Assembly (NCBI GenBank): GCA_016719385.1
Contig: JADJZA010000001.1
Coordinates: forward strand, 248,001-312,000
Direction of reading: 5' to 3'
Length of the DNA: 64,000 nt
DNA from: Candidatus Microthrix subdominans
GTDB taxonomy: Bacteria; Actinomycetota; Acidimicrobiia; Acidimicrobiales; Microtrichaceae
Positions within the stretch are counted from its first letter, which is position 1. Every line of letters begins with the position of its first letter. The position numbers were made by a program, and so were the translations under genes. The notes under the pieces were generated by a model. That model was not told the DNA's origin. It made no database searches and saw nothing but the letters and a program-made list of their open reading frames with translations. This document shows, piece by piece, positions 17,084 to 25,138 of the stretch.

Positions 17084-17181
17084 GGGGGGCGCTTGCCAGG
17101 GTGACCGCCTGGCGGTTCGAATCGGCTGAGCGCTCCGCCAGGTGTCGCCGGTCGTCTTGGGAACACCGGTATCGTGGTTCC

Positions 17182-18129
17182 GTGCTTTCCCCCAGACGGT
17201 CCCTCTCGCGGCGCATCGGTTTCGGTGCCATCGTCATTTCCGTGTTGCTGTTCGCCTCGTGTGGCGACGAATCCTCCGCTGACGCCGAGCCGGCCGCCGT
17301 CGATGCCGGCGCCTCCGATGCCGCGCCCAAGGACGCCACGCTGATCGCCATCGAAAAGCGTGGCGCACCCGAGGTGGAGGTGCCGGACAAGCCGGCCACC
17401 GAACTCGAGGTCATCGACCTGGAGGAGGGAACCGGCGACGAGGTGGGCCCCGGCGCCACGATCACCGCGCACTACATCGGCGTCGGCCAGGCATCCGGCA
17501 AGAAGTTCGATTCGTCCTGGGATCAGGACCAGCCGGCGACGTTCTCGCTCGACGGGGTGATCCCCGGGTGGACCGAGGGCCTGGTCGGCATGAAGGTGGG
17601 CGGTCGGCGAGAGCTGATCATCCCGGGAGCCCAGGCTTACAGCGATCAGCCGCCCGAGGGGTCGGGCATTGAACCGGACGAAACGCTGGTGTTCGTCATC
17701 GACCTGGTGCGCATCGATGATCCCGGCCCCGCAATCGACGCGAAGGCCCAGGCCGCCGCCCAGGAGCGAGGCGAACCCAAGATCCAGGTTCCAGATCCCC
17801 TGCCCACCGAGCTGACGGTGACCGACGATGTTGAGGGCACCGGCGACGAGGTGAAGAAGGGCGACGAGGTGACCGTCTCCTACGCGGGGGCCAGCGCCTC
17901 GACCGGGACCATCTTCGACTCGTCCTGGGAGCGCGGACAACCGGTCACGTTCAAGCTCGACGAGGTGATTCCCGGATGGGGCGAGGGGCTGGTCGGCATG
18001 AAGGTTGGCGGTCGGCGCACGCTGGTGATCCCACCGGAGCAGGCGTACGGAGACACGCCTCCGCCAGGGTCGGATATGAAGCCAGGCGAGACGCTCGTGT
18101 TCGTCGTCGACCTGGTCGGCATCGGCTGA
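17182..18129 (+). CDS. Lipoprotein with two FKBP-type peptidyl-prolyl isomerase domains
   Basis: Product of 315 residues from GTG 17182. TATCGT ends six bases upstream, so the mRNA is probably leaderless. The N-terminus is a lipoprotein signal with FASC lipobox (Cys27). Two FKBP domains follow, about residues 75-180 (TITAHYIGVGQ, FSLDGVIPGWTEGLVGMKVG) and 205-315 (VTVSYAGAS, FKLDEVIPGWGEGLVGMKVG). The VIPGW and GMKVGGRR motifs of active FKBPs occur in both. The domain pair is an internal duplication. It should act on the outer face of the membrane as a folding helper for exported proteins. Confidence 0.93.
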   Translation: MLSPRRSLSRRIGFGAIVISVLLFASCGDESSADAEPAAVDAGASDAAPKDATLIAIEKRGAPEVEVPDKPATELEVIDLEEGTGDEVGPGATITAHYIGVGQASGKKFDSSWDQDQPATFSLDGVIPGWTEGLVGMKVGGRRELIIPGAQAYSDQPPEGSGIEPDETLVFVIDLVRIDDPGPAIDAKAQAAAQERGEPKIQVPDPLPTELTVTDDVEGTGDEVKKGDEVTVSYAGASASTGTIFDSSWERGQPVTFKLDEVIPGWGEGLVGMKVGGRRTLVIPPEQAYGDTPPPGSDMKPGETLVFVVDLVGIG

Positions 18130-18176
18130 CCGGTCGGCGCCGAGAGTTGCTCGATGCCGCCTGCCCGGCGTGGGTT

Positions 18177-19076
18177 TCAGGGCATGCCGGCGTGGGGCAC
18201 GTCGACGGTGGTGGTCAGCAGCACCGCCTCGGTCGCCTCTGCGCGAAGGTGCTCGAAGAAGTCGGGTGCTGCGCAGATCAGCAGCGTGGTGCCGTCCTCG
18301 CCGCCCAGCATGCATGCGAACGCTCCCAGCCCCTCGGGCATGGCGATCTCGTCGGTGATCTCGCCACCTTCAGCCACCCGGACGCAGCGGGAACCGATCG
18401 CATCGGCAAACCAAATCTGACCCTCGGCATCCAATGTGCAGCCGTCGGGGCCGACGGCGACCATGCCGATCGTCTCGTCGAACGTGCCCAGCGTCGGCGT
18501 AGGCGCCAGCTCGGCCCACACCCGCCGGTTGGAGAGCGTGCCGTCGTCCTCGATCGTGAACGCGCTGTAGCGACAGCCGATCGTCTCGCCGACGATCAGC
18601 GTCGAACCGTCTGGCGTGATGACGGAGCCGTTGGGGAACATCAGCTCGGCGGCCGCCACGCTGAGCGTGCCGTCCGGGTCGACCCGGATCAGCGGGCTGG
18701 CCACCGGATCCTCTCCCGCCATCAGGTCGAAGCCGAATCCGCCCACCCAGGCCCTGCCGATTGCGTCGACCACCATGTCGTTGGCCACCCCGGTCAGCAG
18801 CCCGGACAGGTCGGCATGGGTGACCACCGAGCCGTCGGGCTCCTGCCGCAGCACACGCTGGTCCTTCATCGACACCACCAGTAGACGCCCGTCGGGCAGC
18901 CAGCCAAGGCCTGACGGTTGGGTGTCGACCTCGAGCACCTGGGTCTGGCGGCCATCGGGAGCCACCCGGTACACCGAGTGGCGGTAGAAGTCCGACACCC
19001 ACCAGGTGCCGTCGCGCCACCGAGGGCCCTCAAAAAACCTGCCGCCGGTGGTCAAGGTGGTGAGTTCGCGTGCCAT
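18177..19076 (-). CDS. SMP-30/gluconolactonase-like beta-propeller protein
   Basis: Product of 299 residues from ATG 19076; TATCGT lies six bases upstream on the minus strand, so a leaderless start is predicted and the longer open frame back to 19373 runs through repeats. Propeller motifs are visible: FFEGPRWRDGTWWVSDFY (metal-binding Glu of the first blade), QPSGLGWLPDGRLLVVSM, GVANDMVVDAIGRAWVGGFG (Asn/Asp metal site), and FPNGSVITPDGSTLIVGET. These match SMP-30/gluconolaconase/LRE proteins, which are metal-dependent lactonases. The physiological lactone is unknown. Confidence 0.9.
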   Translation of the reverse strand: MARELTTLTTGGRFFEGPRWRDGTWWVSDFYRHSVYRVAPDGRQTQVLEVDTQPSGLGWLPDGRLLVVSMKDQRVLRQEPDGSVVTHADLSGLLTGVANDMVVDAIGRAWVGGFGFDLMAGEDPVASPLIRVDPDGTLSVAAAELMFPNGSVITPDGSTLIVGETIGCRYSAFTIEDDGTLSNRRVWAELAPTPTLGTFDETIGMVAVGPDGCTLDAEGQIWFADAIGSRCVRVAEGGEITDEIAMPEGLGAFACMLGGEDGTTLLICAAPDFFEHLRAEATEAVLLTTTVDVPHAGMP

Positions 19077-19140
19077 GAGGGCACGATAGAACTCCGGAGA
19101 GCCGGCCGCCTTGAGCTCTGTTCGTTTCCGACCAGGGTTT

Positions 19141-19266
19141 GGGAAGTCGGGAGCCGAAACGACCGCCAGGGCGCGCTGTGGGCTCCCCAGTTCGGGAAGG
19201 GTTGGGAAGTCGGGAGCCGAAACGACCGCCAGGGCGCGCTGTGGGCTCCCCAGTTCGGGAAGGGTG
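19141..19266. repeat. Tandem palindromic intergenic repeat, two 63-bp copies
   Basis: 19141-19201 and 19204-19264 are identical (period 63). Each unit starts GGGAAGTCGGGAGCC and ends GGGCTCCCCAGTTCGGG, so the ends can pair. They lie in the divergent region between the SMP-30 gene and the permease gene. Relatives are at 8605-8718 (inverse orientation) and 21944-22005. Confidence 0.85.
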
Positions 19267-19351
19267 ACTAGACCCCCGGGCGCGCTGTGACTGCTCCCTG
19301 GTTTCCGGTGGGCGCACCACGTATTCGGCCGCAGCGTCCCAGACTGATCGG

Positions 19352-21895
19352 GTGCTCCACTCGCCCGCAGCATCGGCCGTGCTGGTGTTGGCCCGACGCT
19401 CGCTGCGTGCCCGGCTCAGCCGGATCGCCGCCACGATCCTCGGTCTGGCCGTCGCGGTTGGCTTTACCGTTGCGGCGTTCGGGGTGGCCGCCCAGTTCGA
19501 TCGGTTCGTCGGTGCGGGTACCGACCAGGCGGCGGAGGCGACGGATGCGATCCCCAAGGGGGCCGTGGTCATCGCAGCTCCGGCGGGCGGGGCCACCCAG
19601 ACGACCGCCGTCGACGAGTCCCTCCTGGCGCGGGTGCGGGCCGTCCCTGGGGTGATCGAGGCCAGCGGCAGCTACGACCAGCCAATCGGCGTGCGCCTGC
19701 CATCCGGTGCGCAGGACGACGTGCCGGTCGTGTTGCGGGGCCTGGTGTTCACGTCGGCGTGGAGCTCGGACCGATGGCGCGTGGTGGAGGGCGAGGCGCC
19801 GACGCTGAACGACCGTCCCAGCGGGGGAGACTTGCCGATAGCGCTCGACGCCGGGGGTGAGCGTTCCGCCGACGCCACGCTGGGCGATCGCATCCAGCTT
19901 CAGACGCCCATCGGTGGTGTGTCGGCTCGGGTGGTCGGACTGGTTCGCCCGGCCGGCGATGGTGGCGCAGACAGCGTCGGGCAGGTGTCGTCCCCGGTGA
20001 ACGACGGGGCAACAGGTGCAATGTCGATCGGCGTCATCGATGCCCGGGTGGTCATCGATCCTCGGGTGTTGCCGGCCTTGTTGGACGCTGAGGGTCGCCT
20101 CGACCGCATCACGGCCATCCCGGTGCCTGGTACCGACCTGGACGAGCTCGCCGCCCGGCTGCGCAGCTCACTGCCCGCTGACCTGGAGGTCAGCTCGGCC
20201 AAGGACGCCGCCGCTGTCACGGCCCAGACCGTCCAGGTGATCTCCGAGGGCGTCGCCACGGCCACGTTCGCATTTGCGGCCTTGTCTGCGGCGGTGGCCG
20301 CCCTGTTGGTGTCCAACACGCTGGCCATCCTGGTCACCCAACGCAACCGCGAGCTGGCGTTGCTTCGTTGCGTTGGGCTGACCACAGCCCAGGCTGGACG
20401 CATCGTGATGTTGGAGGCGGCCATGGTGGGGATCGCTGGCGCAGCGTTGGGGCTGGTGCTGGGGATTCCCCTGTCGATGGTGGGGGCCTCGTTCATCCAG
20501 CCCGGCGCCCAGGTGGGGTTGTTGGTGACCACTCAGATGGTTGGCGCCGCAGTGCTCGTCGGGGTGGGGGTCACGATGGTCGCTGCGATCGTTCCGGCGT
20601 TTCGTGCCTCGCGTGTGCCGCCCCTGGCCGCCCTGGTGGCTGCGGACTCTGCGCAGCGACGCGGCGTCGTGGGTTGGGCGATGACACCCCTGTTGCTAGC
20701 GGCCCGTGCACTGTCGCCGACAACCAGCGTTCGCATGGCCGTCGACAACGCCCGGCGGGACCTGCGCCGATCGGGGGCGACCGCCGTCACCCTGATCGTC
20801 GGGCTGGGGCTGATCTCGCTGGTGCTCACCGGGAGTGCCTCCATCCGTGCGGCCACCCAGGACCAGTTCGTCAACGCTTCGTCGGCCGACCTGTACCTGG
20901 AACGGCGGGGCCTGGTGCGTATCAGCGGCGACGCCGTGGACGAGCGCCTGGCGGCGGCGGGTGTCGAATCCGGGTTGGTGTCCGTGCTGGCCGTGGACGG
21001 CAGCCTGCGTGGCCCGTCGGGCACCATCGACCAGGTGTCGGCCTCGCGGCTGGATGCGGTGCCCCGCCTGTTCGACCTGGGGCTCAGTGGCGGCGCGTTT
21101 CCCCAAGGGCCGGCTCCGCCGATCGCCGACTTCAACGACGCCGACGCCGGGACCCAGGGCGAGACCGACGTCGGGCGGGCGATGCTGTCCGATGGGGCCG
21201 CTCAGACGTTGGGCGTCGGCGTCGGTGGAGACGTGACTCTGCGGTCGGTATCCGGGCGAGAGCGAACGTTGCGAGTGGTCGGCACGTACCGCGGGACTGC
21301 GTTCGTGGGCCCAGCGGTGGTCGAGCGCGCCGATGCTGAGGCCATTGCCGCCGACGGCAGTTTCGAGGTGGCGGCCGTCGATGTGCCCGACCGCTTCGAT
21401 GTCGCGGATGCAGCGGGCTACTTCGGGCGCAACCTGCGCGGGTTTCCCAAACTGCGGGTGCACACGCCGGAGGAGTTTGCAGCGTTGAACGTGGGTGTGG
21501 CCAACACCGTGACCCGGCTGGCGCTGGTGGTTCTCTCGGGAGCCCTGCTGGTGGGGGCGCTGGGTGCCGCCAACACCATCTCGTTGTCGGTGATGGAGCG
21601 TCGGCGCGAGTTGGGGCTGCTGCGGGCGGTCGGCGCTACCGCCGGCCAGGTACGTTCGCTGGTGCGCACCGAGGCCCTCGTGATCTGTGGCCTCGCCGGC
21701 CTGGTGGGGGTGAGCGCCGGCGTGGTGACGGCGGTCGTGGCGGTTGGGCGCGCCCCTGCAGAGTTCGCGGCCGATCCGGTGGTGCCGTGGCTGTCCTTGG
21801 GCGTCGTCGGCGTCGCTGCGCTGACGATCGGGGCCGTGTCGGCGGCTCTGGCAACCCGTCGTCAGAACGCAGGCGGGCCGCTCGACGCCTTGTGA
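19352..21895 (+). CDS. ABC transporter permease, FtsX/MacB family, large two-module form
   Basis: Membrane protein of 847 residues. The start GTG 19352 has CAGACT six bases upstream, predicting a leaderless mRNA. The N-terminal helix (LARRSLRARLSRIAATILGLAVAVGFTVAAFG) is followed by a large outside domain. The first FtsX core (about 300-430, TLAILVTQRNRELALLRCVGLTTAQ) and the second (about 715-840, TISLSVMERRRELGLLRAVGATAGQV) both carry the ELxLLRxVG motif. This two-core form is typical of LolC-like or actinobacterial MacB-type permeases that handle lipids, lipoproteins or antimicrobial peptides. No ATPase gene is adjacent, so the partner must be elsewhere. Confidence 0.92.
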   Translation: MLHSPAASAVLVLARRSLRARLSRIAATILGLAVAVGFTVAAFGVAAQFDRFVGAGTDQAAEATDAIPKGAVVIAAPAGGATQTTAVDESLLARVRAVPGVIEASGSYDQPIGVRLPSGAQDDVPVVLRGLVFTSAWSSDRWRVVEGEAPTLNDRPSGGDLPIALDAGGERSADATLGDRIQLQTPIGGVSARVVGLVRPAGDGGADSVGQVSSPVNDGATGAMSIGVIDARVVIDPRVLPALLDAEGRLDRITAIPVPGTDLDELAARLRSSLPADLEVSSAKDAAAVTAQTVQVISEGVATATFAFAALSAAVAALLVSNTLAILVTQRNRELALLRCVGLTTAQAGRIVMLEAAMVGIAGAALGLVLGIPLSMVGASFIQPGAQVGLLVTTQMVGAAVLVGVGVTMVAAIVPAFRASRVPPLAALVAADSAQRRGVVGWAMTPLLLAARALSPTTSVRMAVDNARRDLRRSGATAVTLIVGLGLISLVLTGSASIRAATQDQFVNASSADLYLERRGLVRISGDAVDERLAAAGVESGLVSVLAVDGSLRGPSGTIDQVSASRLDAVPRLFDLGLSGGAFPQGPAPPIADFNDADAGTQGETDVGRAMLSDGAAQTLGVGVGGDVTLRSVSGRERTLRVVGTYRGTAFVGPAVVERADAEAIAADGSFEVAAVDVPDRFDVADAAGYFGRNLRGFPKLRVHTPEEFAALNVGVANTVTRLALVVLSGALLVGALGAANTISLSVMERRRELGLLRAVGATAGQVRSLVRTEALVICGLAGLVGVSAGVVTAVVAVGRAPAEFAADPVVPWLSLGVVGVAALTIGAVSAALATRRQNAGGPLDAL

Positions 21896-21943
21896 CAGGC
21901 GTCTTGACCGGCAGCACTCGGCCGCTCGAGTGGCTGAGAGTGC

Positions 21944-22005
21944 GAAGTCGGGAGCCCAGAGGTACGTCAGACCGCGCTGTGGGCTCCCCGGTTCGGGAAG
22001 GGTTG
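21944..22005. repeat. Single copy of the palindromic intergenic repeat
   Basis: GAAGTCGGGAGCCC at 21944 and GGGCTCCCCGGTTCGGG near 21981 match the ends of the 19141 units, with a different inner sequence. It lies between the 3' ends of the permease and SDR genes, which converge. Confidence 0.75.
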
Positions 22006-22034
22006 GGGGAAGGTTGGTCGGAAGCGGGGCTGCC

Positions 22035-22907
22035 TCAGCCCATCAACATGTTGCCGCCGTCGACGGGCAGGCTGACGCCGGTGATGCCCCGGGCCTCGTC
22101 GCTGCACAGCCACAGCACGGCGTTGGCGATGTCGGAGCTCTCCAGCCACGGCAGATCCAACGCCTGCATCGGGTTGAGCACGCTGGCGGTGTCCTCGAAG
22201 GTGGGGTTGTCCAGGTCGCCGCGCATCATGTTGGCGAAGTAGTCGTTCTCGATCATCGGCGTGCGCACCGACGACGGGTGGATGCTGTTGACCCGGATGT
22301 TGTTCGGTGACAGCTCCAGGGCCATCGTTTTCATCAGCCCGGTTACGCCATGCTTCGAGGCCACATAGGGCGCCGACACCCACATGCCCTTCAGGCCGGC
22401 GATCGACGAGGTGATCACGACGGAGCCGCCCCGCTCGCCGGCCATGATCGCCGGGGCAGCAGCGCGCACCGTCTTCCACACCCCGGTCAGGTTGGTACCG
22501 ACGATCTCGTCCCAGGCCTGTTCGGACAGCTCGGTGAACAGCGAGGTGGCCATCACGCCGGCGTTGGCCACGACGATGTCGAGGCGGCCGAAGCGGTCGA
22601 GCCCTTCGGCGACGGCGCCCTCCAGGGCGGCCAGGTCGCGCACATCGGCGGCGCGGGACACCATCGCCCCACCGGCCGCCTCAACCATCGCGACCGTGGT
22701 GGCCAGGTCCTCGGGCGTCGCCATCGGATAGGGGATCGAGTCCAGCTGAGCGGCCAGGTCGACCCCGATGATGTTGGCGCCTTCAGCGGCGAAGCGAACC
22801 GCCTCCTCCCGCCCCTGACCCCGTGCGGCGCCGGTGATCAGCACCACTTTGCCGTCGAAGCGTCGGCGCGTTGCTGACCCGCCGTTGTCGCCGGTCGTCG
22901 TTGTCAT
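22035..22907 (-). CDS. Mycofactocin-coupled-type SDR oxidoreductase
   Basis: SDR of 290 residues from ATG 22907, preceded by AGGGGGAACAG. The cofactor motif VLITGAARGQGREEAVRF and the following GANIIGVDL match the mycofactocin-coupled SDR subfamily, whose members keep NAD bound and hand electrons to the peptide-derived cofactor mycofactocin. NAGVMATSLF, ITSSIAGLKGM and the Tyr/Lys pair in APYVASKHGVTGLMK complete the site. The long tail with SIHPSSVRTPMIENDYFAN is also usual for this branch. No mft biosynthesis genes are in the window, so dependence on mycofactocin is inferred from the subfamily motifs. Confidence 0.88.
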   Translation of the reverse strand: MTTTTGDNGGSATRRRFDGKVVLITGAARGQGREEAVRFAAEGANIIGVDLAAQLDSIPYPMATPEDLATTVAMVEAAGGAMVSRAADVRDLAALEGAVAEGLDRFGRLDIVVANAGVMATSLFTELSEQAWDEIVGTNLTGVWKTVRAAAPAIMAGERGGSVVITSSIAGLKGMWVSAPYVASKHGVTGLMKTMALELSPNNIRVNSIHPSSVRTPMIENDYFANMMRGDLDNPTFEDTASVLNPMQALDLPWLESSDIANAVLWLCSDEARGITGVSLPVDGGNMLMG

Positions 22908-23027
22908 CTGTTCCCCCTGGTGTTCGTTGTCTGGATGATCGTTGGTCACCGCCGGCGGCAATTCGATGGCCCGGACCGACATGCCGCCCACTACGACATG
23001 TGCTGCCCCCTATGACACGGAGGGGCC

Positions 23028-23933
23028 CTACGATACGGCGGAGCCCGTCGGGTCCTCGGCGGTGTCGGGGCGGCGCAGCACGTGGGGTGACGAGGCGTCG
23101 GGCACCCGGTGCACCGGTTGCAGGTCGGCCCCGGGGCGAACGCTGCTGACGAGGTCGTCGGTGTCGACCTCCTCGTCGAGGGTCGTGTCGGTCCACGCCT
23201 CGGTCACCCCGACCAGCGTGGTAATCGTGGCAAAGCCATCGAGGAGCAGCGCCACGTCGGTGTCGGGTGGCGGCACGGCGCCACTGGGCTGAAGTTCGAA
23301 CTGCCGGCGGTCGTCGTCGTCGGTGGCGATGGCGGCTCGCATGGTGCCGAAGGGGGCCAGTCGTGCCCACCGAACGCCGCGGCAGTCCTCGAGGTCGCAC
23401 GCCGGGGCGTTCAGGTTCAGCACGGTTCGCTGGGGTGCCTCGATCACCAGGTCCAGCATTTCGACCGCCAGCGCCGCTGCGGTCGGCCAGAACCAGGGAT
23501 GGCCGTCGGAGGTCTCGGCCGCGCTGATCGCCAGGCCGGACAAGCCGAAGTTCTGGCCGGCCAGGGTCGCTCCGACCGTGCCCGAGTGCAGCACGGCCCG
23601 GCCGGTGTTGGCACCGGCGTTGATGCCGGAGACAATCAAGTCCGGTGGGGGGCCGAATGCGCCGAGACGTGCGACGACCACCGTGTAGGCCGGGGCTCCG
23701 GCCACGGCGTGGGCCTCGACCTCCTCCGCCCCGTCGATCGTCACCCGCTCGGAGCGAATTTCGCCCAGGTTGACGTAGCCCTCCCCCGAGCTGGCCAGTG
23801 AGGTGCCCGCTCCGCTCCAGTCGGCGTCGGGAGCGATCACCACGATCTCGTGCTCGGTGGCGGCGAGATGCCGCACGAGTTCCTGAAGCCCCTCCGAGGA
23901 GATGCCGTCGTCGTTGGTTACCTGAATGCGCAC
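23028..23933 (-). CDS. surE: 5'/3'-nucleotidase SurE family protein
   Basis: Phosphatase of 301 residues. GTG 23933 gives the canonical SurE N-terminus RIQVTNDDGISSEGLQ, and TACGGT lies seven bases upstream, predicting a leaderless start; GTG 23942 is three codons longer. The metal-binding NDDG motif, the VIAPDADWSGAGTSL segment and the VSGINAGANTGRAVLHSGTVGAT motif are all present. SurE hydrolyses nucleoside monophosphates. The protein is longer than many SurE proteins at the C-terminus, where the last 40 residues look unstructured. Confidence 0.92.
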   Translation of the reverse strand: MRIQVTNDDGISSEGLQELVRHLAATEHEIVVIAPDADWSGAGTSLASSGEGYVNLGEIRSERVTIDGAEEVEAHAVAGAPAYTVVVARLGAFGPPPDLIVSGINAGANTGRAVLHSGTVGATLAGQNFGLSGLAISAAETSDGHPWFWPTAAALAVEMLDLVIEAPQRTVLNLNAPACDLEDCRGVRWARLAPFGTMRAAIATDDDDRRQFELQPSGAVPPPDTDVALLLDGFATITTLVGVTEAWTDTTLDEEVDTDDLVSSVRPGADLQPVHRVPDASSPHVLRRPDTAEDPTGSAVS

Positions 23934-23969
23934 GTCATGCACCGTAGCCAGTCAGGGCACGGGCTGACG

Positions 23970-24365
23970 TCAGCCGTTGATCAGGCGTGCCTTGGCGGCG
24001 GCGAACTCGGTGTCATCGAGCTTGCCGGAGTTGTGCAGCTCGGCCAGCTTGGCCAGCTCGTCGGCGGTGGTGCCGGTGCCGGCCGCGTCACGGATGTAGG
24101 CCTGCATTGCCTCGTCGTTCTTCTGCATGCTCTGCGCTTGCCGCTGGGCCATGCCCGAGCCGTGGACGATGAGGTAGAGGAAGACGCCCAGGTAGGGCAG
24201 GAAGATGATTCCGATGGTCCACAGGGCCTTGCTGACACCCGAGTTGTGGCTGCGGAAGATGTCACCGAACACCTGGAAGATCAACATGATCCAGATGAAG
24301 AAGAGGAAGAACCAGATGATCGACCAGAGAACCTGACCGGTACCAAACTCGGCTGCGAGTTGCAT
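23970..24365 (-). CDS. Small membrane protein with PLDc_N-like helices and SHOCT domain
   Basis: Protein of 131 residues from ATG 24365. Two membrane helices (about residues 10-34 and 46-68; ALWTIGIIFLPYLGVFLYLIVHG) match the phospholipase-D N-terminal (PLDc_N) membrane motif. A linker of Gln/Met-rich sequence follows. The C-terminus DELAKLAELHNSGKLDDTEFAAAKARLI is a SHOCT domain, a short C-terminal oligomerisation motif. Such proteins are common in actinobacteria and have no known biochemical role. It lies just upstream of surE on the same strand. Confidence 0.85.
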   Translation of the reverse strand: MQLAAEFGTGQVLWSIIWFFLFFIWIMLIFQVFGDIFRSHNSGVSKALWTIGIIFLPYLGVFLYLIVHGSGMAQRQAQSMQKNDEAMQAYIRDAAGTGTTADELAKLAELHNSGKLDDTEFAAAKARLING

Positions 24366-24487
24366 CGCGCACGTCTTTCGTTAGAGGGCGTTCCGCCAGT
24401 CGGTTCGCCGACCCGGCAACCTAATCCAGATCGCGTTGCGTGTGGCCTTCACGTCAGGCGGACTACGGGGCTTCGATACGACCCGGC

Positions 24488-24949
24488 TCAGGCAAGATCG
24501 AGCTCGCTTCGAAGCCAGTCGATCACCCGGAGGTACACGGCCCCCTTGAAGTCGACCACCCGATCGAGATAGGCCTCGGGATCGGCCCAGCGCCAGGATC
24601 GAAACTCGTCGTCGGCGGCCGCGTCGAGATCGGGCTCAGCGTCGCCGACCGTGCGCACCAGAAACCATCGCTGGATCTGTCCCAAATGACGACCGGAGTG
24701 CTCGGCGGGGAAGGTGTAGGCCAGCCACTCGTCCAGCTCGGCCACCCATTCGATGCGCTCGTCGCCCAGTCCGGTCTCCTCGAGCAGTTCACGGGCCGCA
24801 GCGCTGCGTGGAGGTTCGTCGCGGTTGATGCCGCCCTGGGGAAATTGCCAGCTGCCCAGGTGATCGATGCGCTCGAACCACGCCACTTGGCCGTCGCCCC
24901 GGGTCACCACGATGCCGACGTTGGCTCTGAACGTTGCTGGTTTGGACAC
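24488..24949 (-). CDS. Nudix hydrolase, RppH-like
   Basis: Product of 153 residues from GTG 24949; TACCGT lies seven bases upstream, so the mRNA should be leaderless, and the longer open frame to 25048 is unlikely. The N-terminus KPATFRANVGIVVTRGDGQVAWF and WQFPQGGI resemble RppH, the RNA 5'-pyrophosphohydrolase. The Nudix box is complete: G-GINRD-E-7-RELLEETGL. The tail includes RWADPEAYLDRVVDFK, as in RppH-type enzymes. Alternative substrates are diadenosine polyphosphates. Confidence 0.88.
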   Translation of the reverse strand: MSKPATFRANVGIVVTRGDGQVAWFERIDHLGSWQFPQGGINRDEPPRSAAARELLEETGLGDERIEWVAELDEWLAYTFPAEHSGRHLGQIQRWFLVRTVGDAEPDLDAAADDEFRSWRWADPEAYLDRVVDFKGAVYLRVIDWLRSELDLA

Positions 24950-25138
24950 GACGACGACGGTATCGGAGAGACGCAGGGGGTGACCGGACGGAAGTGTGGA
25001 GCTGCGCCATCGGTAGTGAGGGGCACAGCTCCACACCACGACGAGCACTCGGGGTTCTTTGGGGGCACGCGCGGCCCGAACAGGTCTGCCGGGGGCGGGC
25101 GGTAGGATTTCGCCACATCATCTCCTGGGGAGGGCTTC

